Source of the DNA: Streptomyces lienomycini
GTDB taxonomy: Bacteria; Actinomycetota; Actinomycetes; Streptomycetales; Streptomycetaceae
Assembly (NCBI RefSeq): GCF_027947595.1
Contig: NZ_CP116257.1
Span: 6,384,001-6,448,000, forward strand
DNA length: 64,000 nucleotides
Direction of reading: 5' to 3'
Shown here: one piece after another, positions 38,401 through 46,577 of the stretch
Layout: each line of letters opens with the position of its first letter
How positions within the stretch are numbered: position 1 is the stretch's first letter
Position numbers and translations under genes: made by a program
The notes under the pieces: generated by a model
What the model was told of the DNA's origin: nothing
What the model saw: the letters and a program-made list of their open reading frames with translations, nothing else
The model's database searches: none

Positions 38401-40127
38401 GCGGCACGCGTCCCGGACGCCAGGGCCATCGCCGCTCCCGCGTCCACGGGCGCGTGCCGCATCCCCAGCAGCGACGACACGCCGCCCCTTCGCCTGCCGC
38501 GCGCCTCGCCGACCGCGACCAGCAGCCCGGACAGCGCGGCCCCGGACCGGGCCAGCGTCTGCGACCGGCGCCCGACCGCGCGGGACACCGGCACCGCCCG
38601 CAGCAACCGCCACACGTCGGCGAGCCCCTGCGGCGCGAGCACGTCCGCGCCCCAGGCCACCGGGCAGTCCGCGTCGGCCAGCGCGACGGCCACGTCCCCG
38701 GCGAGCAGCCCGGCCGTCACCGAGTCGCCGTCGCCGTCGCCGGGAAGGGGCCGTGCGACGGTGATGACCCCGCCCTCGGCGCGCAGTTCGGCGACGACGT
38801 CCGCGAGGGGGCGGCGGGCGGCGACGACCTGGTCGGCGAGGCCGGTGAAGTCGGCCAGCGCCGGGTCCTCGACCATGACCACGCGCAGTCCCGCGCGCCG
38901 CGCCGCGTCCAGCACGTCCTCCGTCCACGGGTCCGCGCCCGCGTCCGGCAGCCGCAGCGCGCTGGGGTGCAGTACGACCGTGCGGGCCATCTCCAACTGC
39001 CGCAGCCGTCCGGGGTCGCGCACGAGGACACCGGTGCGGGACAGCGCGGCGCTCAGTACGGCGTGGAAGGCGGCGGGCCCGTAGCGCGCGGCCTTGGGCG
39101 AGCCGGCGAGCACCGCCTCCGCCGCCTCGGCCACGTCGTGCTTGACCAGCAGGGTCGCGGCGGCGCCCGCCACACTGCCCGCCGAGGCGTGGGCGGCGTA
39201 GTCCTGCGCCGGGGAGGTGCGCGGCGGCGGACGCAGGGCGCCCCCGGTGGAGAGGCTGCCCCGGCCGGGATCGCACAACTGGTCGTGCACGACCTCGAAG
39301 GCCGCTGCCCGCGCCACCGCCTCCGTCAACTGGCAGACGCGCAGCGCTCCGTCGAGCACCAGCGAGGTGGGGCTCTGTCCGGCGCCGTGGACGGCCGCGT
39401 TGGCGGCGGCCAGCGCCACGTCCATGCGGTGGTCGCCGAGCCGCTCGCGCAGCCAGGCGCGGAAGGCCGGGTTCTCCCGCAGCAGGGTCGCGACGGCGGT
39501 CACCAGGCGCGGCGAGGCCGGCAGCCGCAGGCGCGCGCCGGTCACGGCGGCGGCGATGCCCAGCACGTCGGCGCCGAGCGCGGCCGCGGCGACCCGTACC
39601 CGGGCCGGGTCGCCGGGATGGTCCGGCTCGTCCGGCAGGTCGTCCGGACCGGCGGGGCCGGCCTGCTCCACCCGGGTGAGTCCGTGGCGCTCGGCGAGTT
39701 CGGTGGCACGGTCCACGACGCGGTCGGTGAGCGTGTCCTCGGTCGCGGTGATCACCAGTCTGGCGAGACCGGTGTCCCAGTAGGCGCGCAGGACGTCCGG
39801 GTGCTCGGCCAGTGCCGCCGCCACCCGCCGCGCCACCCGCTCGGTGCCGCCCGCCCGGTGCACCTCGTCCGTCGCGGCGGGCCGGAGCGCGAGGTGGGCC
39901 CGGGGCCCGGCCCGCCAGTCCCGGGTGCCGCCCGGCAGTGCCGCGCGGGCCACCCGCGCCGCCCGCGCCGCGAAGTCGGCGCCGCGCACACCGGCCCGTG
40001 CGGTGCCCGCCGCCGCCCCGGCCGCGGCGCCCATCGCGGGCGCGGTGCCGCGGGCGAGCAGCCGGGGGCCGGCCAGCACGAGTCCGGTGACGGCGCCCTG
40101 GGAACGCGTCAGCAGTCCACCCACCAT
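35496..40127 (-). CDS. Giant cation-translocating P-type ATPase (CtpH/CtpI-like)
   Basis: The 1543-residue protein is about twice the size of ordinary P-type ATPases. The catalytic half is complete: LTGESLPVDK near residue 849, the phosphorylation motif DKTGTLT near 1005, and MVGDGANDAAAIRAADIG near 1267, with a C-terminal membrane bundle. The roughly 700-residue N-terminal half contains degenerate metal-binding-like folds and resembles mycobacterial CtpH/CtpI. A low-complexity acidic/Pro insert (about residues 715-810) precedes the actuator domain. It begins 9 bp after the histone-like gene, so the two form an operon. The transported ion is unknown. Confidence 0.88.
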   Translation of the reverse strand: MVGGLLTRSQGAVTGLVLAGPRLLARGTAPAMGAAAGAAAGTARAGVRGADFAARAARVARAALPGGTRDWRAGPRAHLALRPAATDEVHRAGGTERVARRVAAALAEHPDVLRAYWDTGLARLVITATEDTLTDRVVDRATELAERHGLTRVEQAGPAGPDDLPDEPDHPGDPARVRVAAAALGADVLGIAAAVTGARLRLPASPRLVTAVATLLRENPAFRAWLRERLGDHRMDVALAAANAAVHGAGQSPTSLVLDGALRVCQLTEAVARAAAFEVVHDQLCDPGRGSLSTGGALRPPPRTSPAQDYAAHASAGSVAGAAATLLVKHDVAEAAEAVLAGSPKAARYGPAAFHAVLSAALSRTGVLVRDPGRLRQLEMARTVVLHPSALRLPDAGADPWTEDVLDAARRAGLRVVMVEDPALADFTGLADQVVAARRPLADVVAELRAEGGVITVARPLPGDGDGDSVTAGLLAGDVAVALADADCPVAWGADVLAPQGLADVWRLLRAVPVSRAVGRRSQTLARSGAALSGLLVAVGEARGRRRGGVSSLLGMRHAPVDAGAAMALASGTRAAIGVAMARAPHPRPRVAWHALDPDDVRDRLDRQRSPEPTAVEQAAARLRAAADRAGRVPVLAPVRWSWQLARAVRGELDDPLTPVLAVGSAASAILGSVVDALLVVGALDLNALVGGFQRLRAERALSGLLAEQKQKARLAQSPARTDGPTGSDGAADEHAGTGRPGVVGSPARGRGNGRDGASRSVPAAEAPPQAAGTVRAEVPGGERREEADGERSEDADGEPSAEAEPRIVDAAKLHPGHVIELKADDVVPADARLLWEDGLEVDESALTGESLPVDKCVDPAPRAPVAERYCMVFEGTTVVAGRARAVVVDTGDHTEAARAVALAARTPSAAGVQARLQELTRKALPLTLAGGAAVTGLSLLRGAPIRQAVAGGVSVAVAAVPEGLPLVATVAQLAAARRLSRRGVLVRTPRTLEALGRMDTVCFDKTGTLTENRLRLSRVAAPDGTVRRAGDPDAVEAVRIAARACPRLNGDGARPTHATDEAILDAAGDDPGWAQEEGLPFETSRGYAAAVGREGGSGPAVLVVKGAPETVLPACADLPADTAEVAQRLARDGLRIIAVARRALAKGEKASDVLERRPSELEFTGLLALADVARETSPALVRGLREAGVRPVVLTGDHPQTARAIAVDLGWPEDAVVVTGDELAAADRTSRSRMLRDADVVARVAPEQKLQVVESLRDAGRVVGMVGDGANDAAAIRAADIGVGISARGSAAARNAADLVVTGDDLLVLVEAVREGRALWHSVADAIAILIGGNAGEVGFGILGTVLGGAAPLSTRQMLLVNLFTDLFPAMAVAVTKTGDPEQEAADAGTPLGTAVLGEPLIRQIRHRALTTALGATAAWLLGRFTPGTERRATTMALCAVVGTQLAQTLADRRDSRLVQVTSLGSAAALVALVQTPGVSRLFGCTPLGPLAWTGVAAAIALALAGQRALPAVEDAIARYWPKVAERLPVEKSGAVSQGAGG

Positions 40128-40136
40128 CGCGGTCCC

Positions 40137-41162
40137 TCAGCCGGACGTGCGGGTGCGCGACGCGGCGGCCGTCCTGCGGCTCCGGCCCCCGCCCGAGGAC
40201 GAGGAGGCGGAGGAGGGGCGGCTCGACGACGCCTTGGTTCCGGACCGGCTCTTGGCCCGGGCGGGTGACGCGGACTTCCTGGCGGGGGCCTTCTTAGCGG
40301 GGGCCTTCTTAGCGGCGGCCTTCTTCGCCGTGGTCTTGCTCCCCGAGGTCCTGCTCGCCGAGGTCCTGCTCGCCGAGGTCTTGCCCGCCGAGGTCTTCTT
40401 CTCCGCGGCCTTGTTCGCGGTGGCCTTCTTCCCCGCGGCCTTGCTTACGGTGGCCGTCTTCCCCGCGGCCTTGCTCGCGGTTGCCCTCTTCGCTGCGGCC
40501 TTGCTCGCGGTGGCCGTCTTGGCGCCGGTCGCCTTGGCGGGGGTCTTCTTCGCCGCGGCCTTCTTCGCCGCGGCCTTCTTGGCGGTGGCCCTGTTCGCGG
40601 TCGTCTTCTTCGCGGCGGCCTTGTCCCCGGGCGACTCGTCCGCGGTGGCCTCGTTTGGCGCTGTCCGGTTCGCGAGGGCCTCGTTCGCCGCTGACCTGGT
40701 CGCGGCGGCCGTCTTCCCGGCGGTGGTCCTCGTCGCCGAGGCCGTCCTCGCCGACCTGCTCGGCGTGGACCTCGCCGTCTTCGCCGCGGTCGTCCTGGCG
40801 GTGGTCTTCCTGGCGGCGGACCCGGCCGCGTCGCCGTTCCCGGCCGCGGTGCCCCTGACGACCCGCGTCCCGGTGCCCGCGGAACCGGCGCCGCCGTCCT
40901 GCTGCCGCCGTCGCGGCTGCGTCAGCCACGCCACCGCCGCTCCGGTGACCGCCACCGGCCACTCGACCAGCCCCGCGATGCCCAACGCCCCCGCACCCGT
41001 GTAGACGATCACCCGTCGCCCGCGCGGCGACACCGCCCCGATCCTGTCCAGCGCACCCTCGGCGGCCCTGCCGACCGTCTCGGCGCCCGGCACCTTCCGC
41101 ACCACCGAAGCGGCCGCGTGCAACGGGCGCGGGAGCGTCCGCGCCGACTTCTGCTCAGCCAT
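40137..41162 (-). CDS. Lys/Ala-rich histone H1-like protein with a hydrophobic segment
   Basis: The 341-residue protein starts at ATG 41162 after GAGGACGG. Residues about 55-80 are hydrophobic (VIVYTGAGALGIAGLVEWPV). The remaining C-terminal two thirds are an array of AAAKK/ATASKAA-type units rich in Ala, Lys, Thr and Ser, like eukaryotic H1 tails and the C-terminal tail of mycobacterial HU. This suggests a membrane-tethered nucleic-acid or polyphosphate-binding tail. The DNA is itself repetitive, and length probably varies between strains. It is the first gene of an operon with the giant P-type ATPase. The function is unknown. Confidence 0.75.
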   Translation of the reverse strand: MAEQKSARTLPRPLHAAASVVRKVPGAETVGRAAEGALDRIGAVSPRGRRVIVYTGAGALGIAGLVEWPVAVTGAAVAWLTQPRRRQQDGGAGSAGTGTRVVRGTAAGNGDAAGSAARKTTARTTAAKTARSTPSRSARTASATRTTAGKTAAATRSAANEALANRTAPNEATADESPGDKAAAKKTTANRATAKKAAAKKAAAKKTPAKATGAKTATASKAAAKRATASKAAGKTATVSKAAGKKATANKAAEKKTSAGKTSASRTSASRTSGSKTTAKKAAAKKAPAKKAPARKSASPARAKSRSGTKASSSRPSSASSSSGGGRSRRTAAASRTRTSG

Positions 41163-41231
41163 GACTGTTCGTCCGTCCTCGCCCTGTCCGTGCTGTGGGA
41201 ACCCCGGGCCGTGGAAACCCTGGGAAAACCC

Positions 41232-41267
41232 CGGGAACCTCACCTTCCGTATTTCTCCGGGTTCCCG
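41232..41267. terminator. Possible hairpin between regulator and histone-like gene
   Basis: CGGGAACC (41232-41239) pairs with GGTTCCCG (41260-41267) over a 20-base loop. It follows the stop of the MmyB-type regulator gene. Related GGGAACC and GGAAACCC words crowd 41197-41239, so it could equally be part of the promoter of the histone-like gene. Confidence 0.3.
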
Positions 41268-41279
41268 CACCTCGGGCTC

Positions 41280-42185
41280 TCACCCCGACGGCGTCGGTCC
41301 GCGCCCGCGAGCGATGGCGTGCAGCTTCTCCAGCCGTTCCCGGGAGACCTCGTCGGCCGGGGCGTACGTCACCATGCGGGGCCCGGCTTCCGGTCCGAGC
41401 CACAGGTCGGTGTGGTCGACGCGGATCCGCCCGACGTGCCGGTTGAGGAACTCCTTGCGCTTGCCGCGGTGCGCGACGACCTCGTGCCGCTCCCAGGCCT
41501 CGCGGAAGTCCGGTGACTGGGTGCGCAGCCGCTTGAGCAGCATCTTCCAGGCGGGCTCGGCGAGATGGCCGGCCATCGTCGCGCGGAACCGCGCCGCCAT
41601 CAGCCGCTGCGTCTCCTCCAGGTGCACGATCGAGGACCGCCACTCCTCGTTGGTGAAGGACAGGATCATGCAGTTGCGGTCCTCGGGCGGCACGGCCTCC
41701 AGGTCGCACAGCAGCAGCCCGTACGTCCGGTTGTGGGCGAGGATGTCGTAGCGGCTGTTCTGCACACAGGCGGGGTACGGCTCGAACCGCTCCAGCAGGG
41801 CGCGCACCGCCGGTGTGATGGCCGGGCAGACCGTCGCGGGCGTCGGGTCGACGGCGCCCGCCAGCTGGAAGAGGTGGGCGCGCTCGGTGGGGTCGAGCAG
41901 CAGGGCGCGGGCGAGGGCGTCGAGGACCTGCACGGAGACCTGGATGTCGCGGGCCTGCTCCAGCCAGGTGTACCAGGTGACGCCGACGGCCGAGAGCTGG
42001 GCGACCTCCTCGCGTCGCAGCCCCGGTGTCCGGCGGCGGCGTCCGCGGGGCAGCCCGACCCGCTCGGGGGCGAGGCGTTCGCGGCGGCTGCGCAGGAAGG
42101 CGGCCAGCTCGTGCCGCCGGATCTCCGAGCCGGTGTCCCGGGGCGGGGACTGCGCCGCCGTCTCCTGACCCGTCATCGTCGTCAT
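41280..42185 (-). CDS. Helix-turn-helix regulator with MmyB-like ligand domain
   Basis: The 301-residue protein has an N-terminal XRE helix-turn-helix (FLRSRRERLAPERVGLPRGR, TPGLRREEVAQLSAVGVTWY) and a C-terminal MmyB-like domain (YDILAHNRTYGLLL, TNEEWRSSIVHLEETQRLMA) thought to bind fatty-acid-like ligands. Such regulators usually control a divergent oxidoreductase or transporter. Here the divergent neighbour is an MFS exporter, with a 101-bp shared region that carries dyads. It is probably the repressor of that exporter. Confidence 0.9.
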   Translation of the reverse strand: MTTMTGQETAAQSPPRDTGSEIRRHELAAFLRSRRERLAPERVGLPRGRRRRTPGLRREEVAQLSAVGVTWYTWLEQARDIQVSVQVLDALARALLLDPTERAHLFQLAGAVDPTPATVCPAITPAVRALLERFEPYPACVQNSRYDILAHNRTYGLLLCDLEAVPPEDRNCMILSFTNEEWRSSIVHLEETQRLMAARFRATMAGHLAEPAWKMLLKRLRTQSPDFREAWERHEVVAHRGKRKEFLNRHVGRIRVDHTDLWLGPEAGPRMVTYAPADEVSRERLEKLHAIARGRGPTPSG

Positions 42186-42220
42186 GCTCCCAGGGTGCCC
42201 CGTCCGGAACCCTGTTGCCA

Positions 42221-42257
42221 GGTACTCCTACTACCAGCATAAGGAGACTCTGGTACC
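42221..42257. promoter_or_regulatory. Nested dyads in the regulator/exporter divergent region
   Basis: CTCCT (42225-42229) is mirrored by AGGAG (42242-42246), and outside them GGTAC (42221-42225) is mirrored by GGTACC (42252-42257). This spans the likely promoters of both divergent genes and is the best operator candidate for the MmyB-type regulator. The pairing is imperfect. Confidence 0.4.
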
Positions 42258-42286
42258 ACGCTGCAAACGGTCGCAGGCTCGACCAC

Positions 42287-43738
42287 GTGACCGAAACCAT
42301 CACTTCACGCCCCGTCCGTACGGGCACCCCGGACGCGCCGCCCGCGCTCGGCGGCCTCGGACTCTTCACCGTGCTGCTGGGCGCGGCACTCCCGCTCGTC
42401 GACTTCTTCATCGTCAACGTCGCCCTGCCCACCATCGGCGCGGACCTGTCCGCGAGCGAGGCGGTCCTGGAACTCGTCGTCGCCGGATACGGGGTGGCCT
42501 ACGCCGTTCTGCTGGTCCTCGGCGGCCGGCTCGGCGACCTCTTCGGCCGGCGTCGCCTGTTCCTGGGCGGCATGGCGGCCTTCGGGCTGACCTCGCTGGC
42601 CTGCGGTCTCGCACCGGACGCCTGGTCGCTGGTGGCGGCGCGGGCGGCGCAGGGCGCGTCGGCCGCCGCGATGCTGCCGCAGGTGCTGGCGACCATCCAG
42701 GCGACCACGGCCGGTCCCCGGCGCGCGAAGGCCATGAGCCTGTACGGCGCGACGGCCGGCCTGTCGATGGTGGCCGGCCAGATCCTTGGCGGCGTCCTGG
42801 TGGCCGCCGCACCTCTGTCTTTTCTGTTCGGCGCGGGCACCGGCTGGCGTTCCGTCTTCCTCGTCAACGTCCCGGTCGTCCTCGTCGGCCTGTTCCTGGC
42901 CGCCCGCGCGGTCCCGGAGACCCGCTCCGCGCGCCCGGAGCCGGTCGACGTCCCCGGCACCCTCCTGCTGGCCGCCTCGATCCTGACCCTGCTGGTCCCG
43001 CTCACCGAGGGCCGGGCGGCGGGCTGGCCGCTGTGGACGTGGCTGTCGCTGGCGGCGTTCCCGTTCTCGGCGGCGGCGTTCTACGCGGTGGAGCGCCGGG
43101 CGGACCGAGCGGGCCGTACGCCCCTCGTCCCGCCGAGCCTGTTCGAGATCGTCTCGCTGCGCCGCGGCCTCCTGCTCATCGTGCCGTTCTCGATCGGCTT
43201 CAGCGGCTTCATGTTCGTCATCGCGGTGGCGTTGCAGCAGGGCGCGGGTCTGGGGCCGGTGGCCGCGGGCCTGGCGCTGGCCCCGCTCGCGGTGGTGTTC
43301 TTCCTCTTCTCCCTCGCGGGCCCGAGGCTGGTCGCCCGCTTCGGCACGCGCGTCGTCCCCACCGGCGCCGCCCTCCAGGGGGTCGGTCTGGCCCTGATGA
43401 CGCTGGCCGCGTGGCGCTCCTGGCCCGACCTCGGCCTGGTCGAACTCCTGCCGGGCGCGGCGATTACCGGTGCGGGCCAGGCGCTCCAGCTCCCCGTCAT
43501 CTTCCGGGTCGTCCTGTCGGAGGTGCCGGCCGTCCGCGCGGGCGTCGGCAGCGGCGTCATGATCACCACCCAGCAGTCCTCGCTCGCCCTGGGAGTGGCC
43601 ACCCTGGGCACGCTGTTCCTGTCGCTGAGCCCGGGCATGGGCATGCGGGACGCGCTGGTGACGACGCTGCTGGTCCAGTTGGCGGCGGTGGCGCTGACCG
43701 GCCTGCTGAGCCTGCGCCTGCCGCGGACGATCGACTGA
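42287..43738 (+). CDS. MFS drug exporter, DHA2 (14-TM) family
   Basis: The 483-residue protein starts at GTG 42287. It has about 14 membrane segments, DFFIVNVALPTIGADLSASE in TM1, motif A VLGGRLGDLFGRRRLFLGG, and WRSVFLVNVPVVLVG. It should export drug-like compounds by proton antiport. It is divergent from the MmyB-type regulator gene, forming a likely inducible export module. It ends 113 bp before the chitinase start. Confidence 0.9.
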   Translation: MTETITSRPVRTGTPDAPPALGGLGLFTVLLGAALPLVDFFIVNVALPTIGADLSASEAVLELVVAGYGVAYAVLLVLGGRLGDLFGRRRLFLGGMAAFGLTSLACGLAPDAWSLVAARAAQGASAAAMLPQVLATIQATTAGPRRAKAMSLYGATAGLSMVAGQILGGVLVAAAPLSFLFGAGTGWRSVFLVNVPVVLVGLFLAARAVPETRSARPEPVDVPGTLLLAASILTLLVPLTEGRAAGWPLWTWLSLAAFPFSAAAFYAVERRADRAGRTPLVPPSLFEIVSLRRGLLLIVPFSIGFSGFMFVIAVALQQGAGLGPVAAGLALAPLAVVFFLFSLAGPRLVARFGTRVVPTGAALQGVGLALMTLAAWRSWPDLGLVELLPGAAITGAGQALQLPVIFRVVLSEVPAVRAGVGSGVMITTQQSSLALGVATLGTLFLSLSPGMGMRDALVTTLLVQLAAVALTGLLSLRLPRTID

Positions 43739-43752
43739 ACCACACCCGCCAC

Positions 43753-43787
43753 TTGGTCCAGACCTCTTGACGACAGGTCTGGACCAA
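43753..43787. promoter_or_regulatory. Chitinase promoter with 13-bp inverted repeat
   Basis: TTGGTCCAGACCT (43753-43765) and AGGTCTGGACCAA (43775-43787) are perfect inverse copies around 9 bases. The centre contains TTGACG as -35, with a -10 near 43790. Paired TGGTCCAGACCT elements are a known hallmark of Streptomyces chitinase promoters, mediating chitin induction and glucose repression, and they resemble DasR sites. Confidence 0.8.
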
Positions 43788-43851
43788 TGCACTGTCATGC
43801 CTACGACACAAGACGACTCTCCCTCACCGAACCCCCACCGGGAGGCCCGGC

Positions 43852-44925
43852 ATGATCCGCCGCAAGATCCGTCTACTGGCCGCCGCACTGGCGGCCGCTG
43901 TCCTCACCCCCCTGGGAGTCGCCACGGCGTCCGCCGCTCCCACCGGCGCGGCCCCCGCCCCGGCAGCCGACACCTGTGCCGTGAAGTCGAAGCCCGCCGG
44001 CAAGGTCCTCCAGGGCTACTGGGAGAACTGGGACGGCGCCGCCAACGGCGTCCACCCGCCCTTCGGTTGGACCCCCATCACCAACCCCCAGATCGGCGCC
44101 CACGGCTACAACGTCCTCAACGCGGCCTTCCCGGTGATCCGTTCCGACGGGACGGCCCTGTGGGAGGACGGCATGGACACGGGCGTGAAGGTCGCGACGC
44201 CCGCGGAGATGTGCGCGGCCAAGGCGTCCGGGCAGACGATCCTGCTCTCCATCGGCGGCGCGACGGCCGGCATCGACCTCAACTCGACCACCGTCGCCGA
44301 CCGTTTCGTCGACACGATCGTGCCGATCCTCAAGAAGTACAACTTCGACGGTATCGACATCGACATCGAGACCGGCCTGACCGGCAGCGGCAGCATCAAC
44401 CAGCTCTCCGCGTCCCAGTCCAACCTGATCCGCATCATCGACGGCGTCCTGGCCCGCATGCCGTCCGAGTTCGGCCTCACGATGGCCCCGGAGACGGCGT
44501 ACGTCACCGGCGGCAGCATCGTCTACGGCTCGATCTGGGGCGCGTACCTGCCGATCATCAAGAAGTACGCCGACAACGGCCGCCTGTGGTGGCTGAACAT
44601 GCAGTACTACAACGGCAGCATGTACGGCTGTTCCGGCGACTCCTACTCGGCCGGCACCGTGCAGGGCTTCACCGCCCAGACCGACTGCCTGAACAAGGGC
44701 CTGGTCATCCAGGGCACGACGGTCCGGGTGCCCTACGACAAGCAGGTCCCGGGCCTGCCCGCCCAGCCCGGCGCGGGCGGCGGCCACATGCCACCGTCCC
44801 TGGTCTCCCAGGCCTGGAACCACTACAACGGCTCCCTCAAGGGCCTGATGACCTGGTCCCTCAACTGGGACGGCTCGAAGAACTGGACCTTCGGCGACAA
44901 CGTGAAGTCCCTCCAGGGCCGCTGA
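43852..44925 (+). CDS. Secreted GH18 chitinase
   Basis: The 357-residue enzyme has a signal peptide (MIRRKIRLLAAALAAAVLTP, cleaved near ASA-AP) and a GH18 barrel with the catalytic DGIDIDIE (D166 to E173). It hydrolyses beta-1,4 linkages of chitin outside the cell. There is no chitin-binding or fibronectin domain, so this is a catalytic-domain-only form. The N-terminal mature segment GKVLQGYWENWDGA is typical of bacterial GH18 subfamily enzymes. The promoter carries the paired chitinase elements. A strong hairpin follows. Confidence 0.94.
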   Translation: MIRRKIRLLAAALAAAVLTPLGVATASAAPTGAAPAPAADTCAVKSKPAGKVLQGYWENWDGAANGVHPPFGWTPITNPQIGAHGYNVLNAAFPVIRSDGTALWEDGMDTGVKVATPAEMCAAKASGQTILLSIGGATAGIDLNSTTVADRFVDTIVPILKKYNFDGIDIDIETGLTGSGSINQLSASQSNLIRIIDGVLARMPSEFGLTMAPETAYVTGGSIVYGSIWGAYLPIIKKYADNGRLWWLNMQYYNGSMYGCSGDSYSAGTVQGFTAQTDCLNKGLVIQGTTVRVPYDKQVPGLPAQPGAGGGHMPPSLVSQAWNHYNGSLKGLMTWSLNWDGSKNWTFGDNVKSLQGR

Positions 44926-44933
44926 CACGAGAA

Positions 44934-44974
44934 CGCCCACCCTCCAGCCGACCGAGTCGGGTGGAGGGTGGGCG
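44934..44974. terminator. Long bidirectional terminator hairpin
   Basis: CGCCCACCCTCCA (44934-44946) pairs perfectly with TGGAGGGTGGGCG (44962-44974). Inside, CCGAC (44948-44952) pairs with GTCGG (44956-44960). It lies between the convergent chitinase and glyS genes. Confidence 0.85.
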
Positions 44975-45028
44975 TAGGTCCCGGGGGTCCAGGGGGCAGA
45001 GCCCCCTGGCACCTCACCGAAACGGAGT

Positions 45029-46411
45029 TCAGCAGCCGACGAGCCTCGAAGCGAGGTACCCCTCGATCTGGTCCAGCGACACGCGCTCCTGCTTCATCGT
45101 GTCCCGCTCCCGCACGGTCACCGCGTTGTCGTCGAGCGTGTCGAAGTCCACCGTCACGCAGAACGGCGTCCCGATCTCGTCCTGACGCCGGTACCGGCGC
45201 CCGATCGCCCCGGCGTCGTCGAACTCGATGTTCCAGTTCTGCCGCAGCGCCTGCGCGAGCCCCTTCGCCTTCGGCGACAGCTCCGGGTTGCGGGACAGCG
45301 GCAGCACCGCGACCTTCACCGGGGACAGCCGCGGGTCGAGGCGCAGCACGGTGCGCTTCTCCAGCTTGCCCTTGGCGTTCGGCGCCTCGTCCTCGATGTA
45401 CGCGTCGAGCAGGAACGCGAGCATCGCGCGCCCGACACCGGCCGCCGGCTCGATGACGTACGGCGTCCAGCGCTCCTGGGCCTCCTGGTCGTAGTAGGAG
45501 AGGTCCTGGCCGGAGGCCTTGGCGTGCGAGGAGAGGTCGTAGTCGGTCCGGTTGGCGACACCCTCCAGCTCGCCCCACTCACTGCCGCCGAAGGAGAAGC
45601 GGTACTCGATGTCGGCGGTGCGCTTGGAGTAGTGGGAGAGCTTCTCGGCCGGGTGGTCGTACCACCGCATGTTCTCCTCGCGCAGGCCCAGGCCGGTGTA
45701 CCAGTTCCAGCGCTGCTCCATCCAGTACTCCTGCCACTTCTCGTCCTCGCCCGGCTTGACGAAGAACTCCATCTCCATCTGCTCGAACTCGCGGGTGCGG
45801 AAGATGAAGTTGCCGGGCGTGATCTCGTTGCGGAAGGACTTGCCCATCTGGGCGATGCCGAACGGCGGCTTGCGCCGCGAAGTGGTCTGCACCTGGGCGA
45901 AGTTGGTGAAGATGCCCTGGGCGGTCTCGGGCCGCAGGTAGGCGACGGAGCCGCTGTCCTGGGTCGGGCCGAGGTGGGTGGAGAGCAGGCCGGAGAACTG
46001 CTTGGGCTCGGTGAAGGTGCCCTTGTTGCCGCAGTTGGGGCAGTTGAGGTCGGCGAGGCCGTTCTCCGGAGCCTTGCCCTTCTTCTCCTCGTACGCCTCC
46101 TCCAGGTGGTCCGCGCGGAACCGCTTGTGGCAGGAGGTGCACTCGGTCAGCGGGTCCGTGAAGGTGGCGACGTGACCGGAGGCCACCCAGACCTCGGGGG
46201 CCAGGATCACGGAGGAGTCGAGACCGACGACGTCCTCGCGCGAGGTGACCATGTAGCGCCACCACTGGCGCTTCAGGTTCTCCTTGAGCTCGACACCCAG
46301 CGGCCCGTAGTCCCAGGCGGCGCGCTGACCGCCGTAGATCTCACTGCAGGGGAATACGAAGCCACGGCGCTTGCTCAGGCTGACGATGGTGTCGATCTTG
46401 TCGGCGGCCAC
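45029..46411 (-). CDS. glyS: Glycyl-tRNA synthetase
   Basis: The 460-residue protein is the alpha2-type class II enzyme. It starts at GTG 46411. Motifs include [13 protein letters not shown], the zinc-like cysteines CTSCHKRF and [18 protein letters not shown] and [16 protein letters not shown] (class II motif 2), and [10 protein letters not shown] (motif 3). It charges tRNA-Gly. It is divergent from znuA; the 160-bp region between holds the zinc-responsive promoter. The C-terminal anticodon-binding domain is complete. Confidence 0.97.
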   Translation of the reverse strand: MAADKIDTIVSLSKRRGFVFPCSEIYGGQRAAWDYGPLGVELKENLKRQWWRYMVTSREDVVGLDSSVILAPEVWVASGHVATFTDPLTECTSCHKRFRADHLEEAYEEKKGKAPENGLADLNCPNCGNKGTFTEPKQFSGLLSTHLGPTQDSGSVAYLRPETAQGIFTNFAQVQTTSRRKPPFGIAQMGKSFRNEITPGNFIFRTREFEQMEMEFFVKPGEDEKWQEYWMEQRWNWYTGLGLREENMRWYDHPAEKLSHYSKRTADIEYRFSFGGSEWGELEGVANRTDYDLSSHAKASGQDLSYYDQEAQERWTPYVIEPAAGVGRAMLAFLLDAYIEDEAPNAKGKLEKRTVLRLDPRLSPVKVAVLPLSRNPELSPKAKGLAQALRQNWNIEFDDAGAIGRRYRRQDEIGTPFCVTVDFDTLDDNAVTVRERDTMKQERVSLDQIEGYLASRLVGC

Positions 46412-46534
46412 GGTGCTCTCTTCATTACGACGACGGGCGACGAAGCGAGATGCTTCCAGAGAATGCTTCAGGTTACCGGCGTGGGTCGCCCCACGGCCAA
46501 ATCGGGGCCTCCCAGCTGCGGAATCGGCCGCTTG

Positions 46535-46577
46535 TTGACAACCGTTTCCATATTTGTTGAAAATGAGTGTCATGAAC
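46535..46577 (+). promoter_or_regulatory. znuA promoter with overlapping Zur box
   Basis: TTGACA at 46535-46540 and TGAAAA at 46558-46563 are spaced by 17 bp, a good -35/-10 pair. TGAAAATGAGTGTCATGAAC (46558-46577) contains the dyad ATGA-3-TCAT and the A/T-rich TGAAAATGA typical of actinobacterial Zur boxes. The box covers the -10 and the start codon, so bound Zur would block transcription. Confidence 0.65.
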
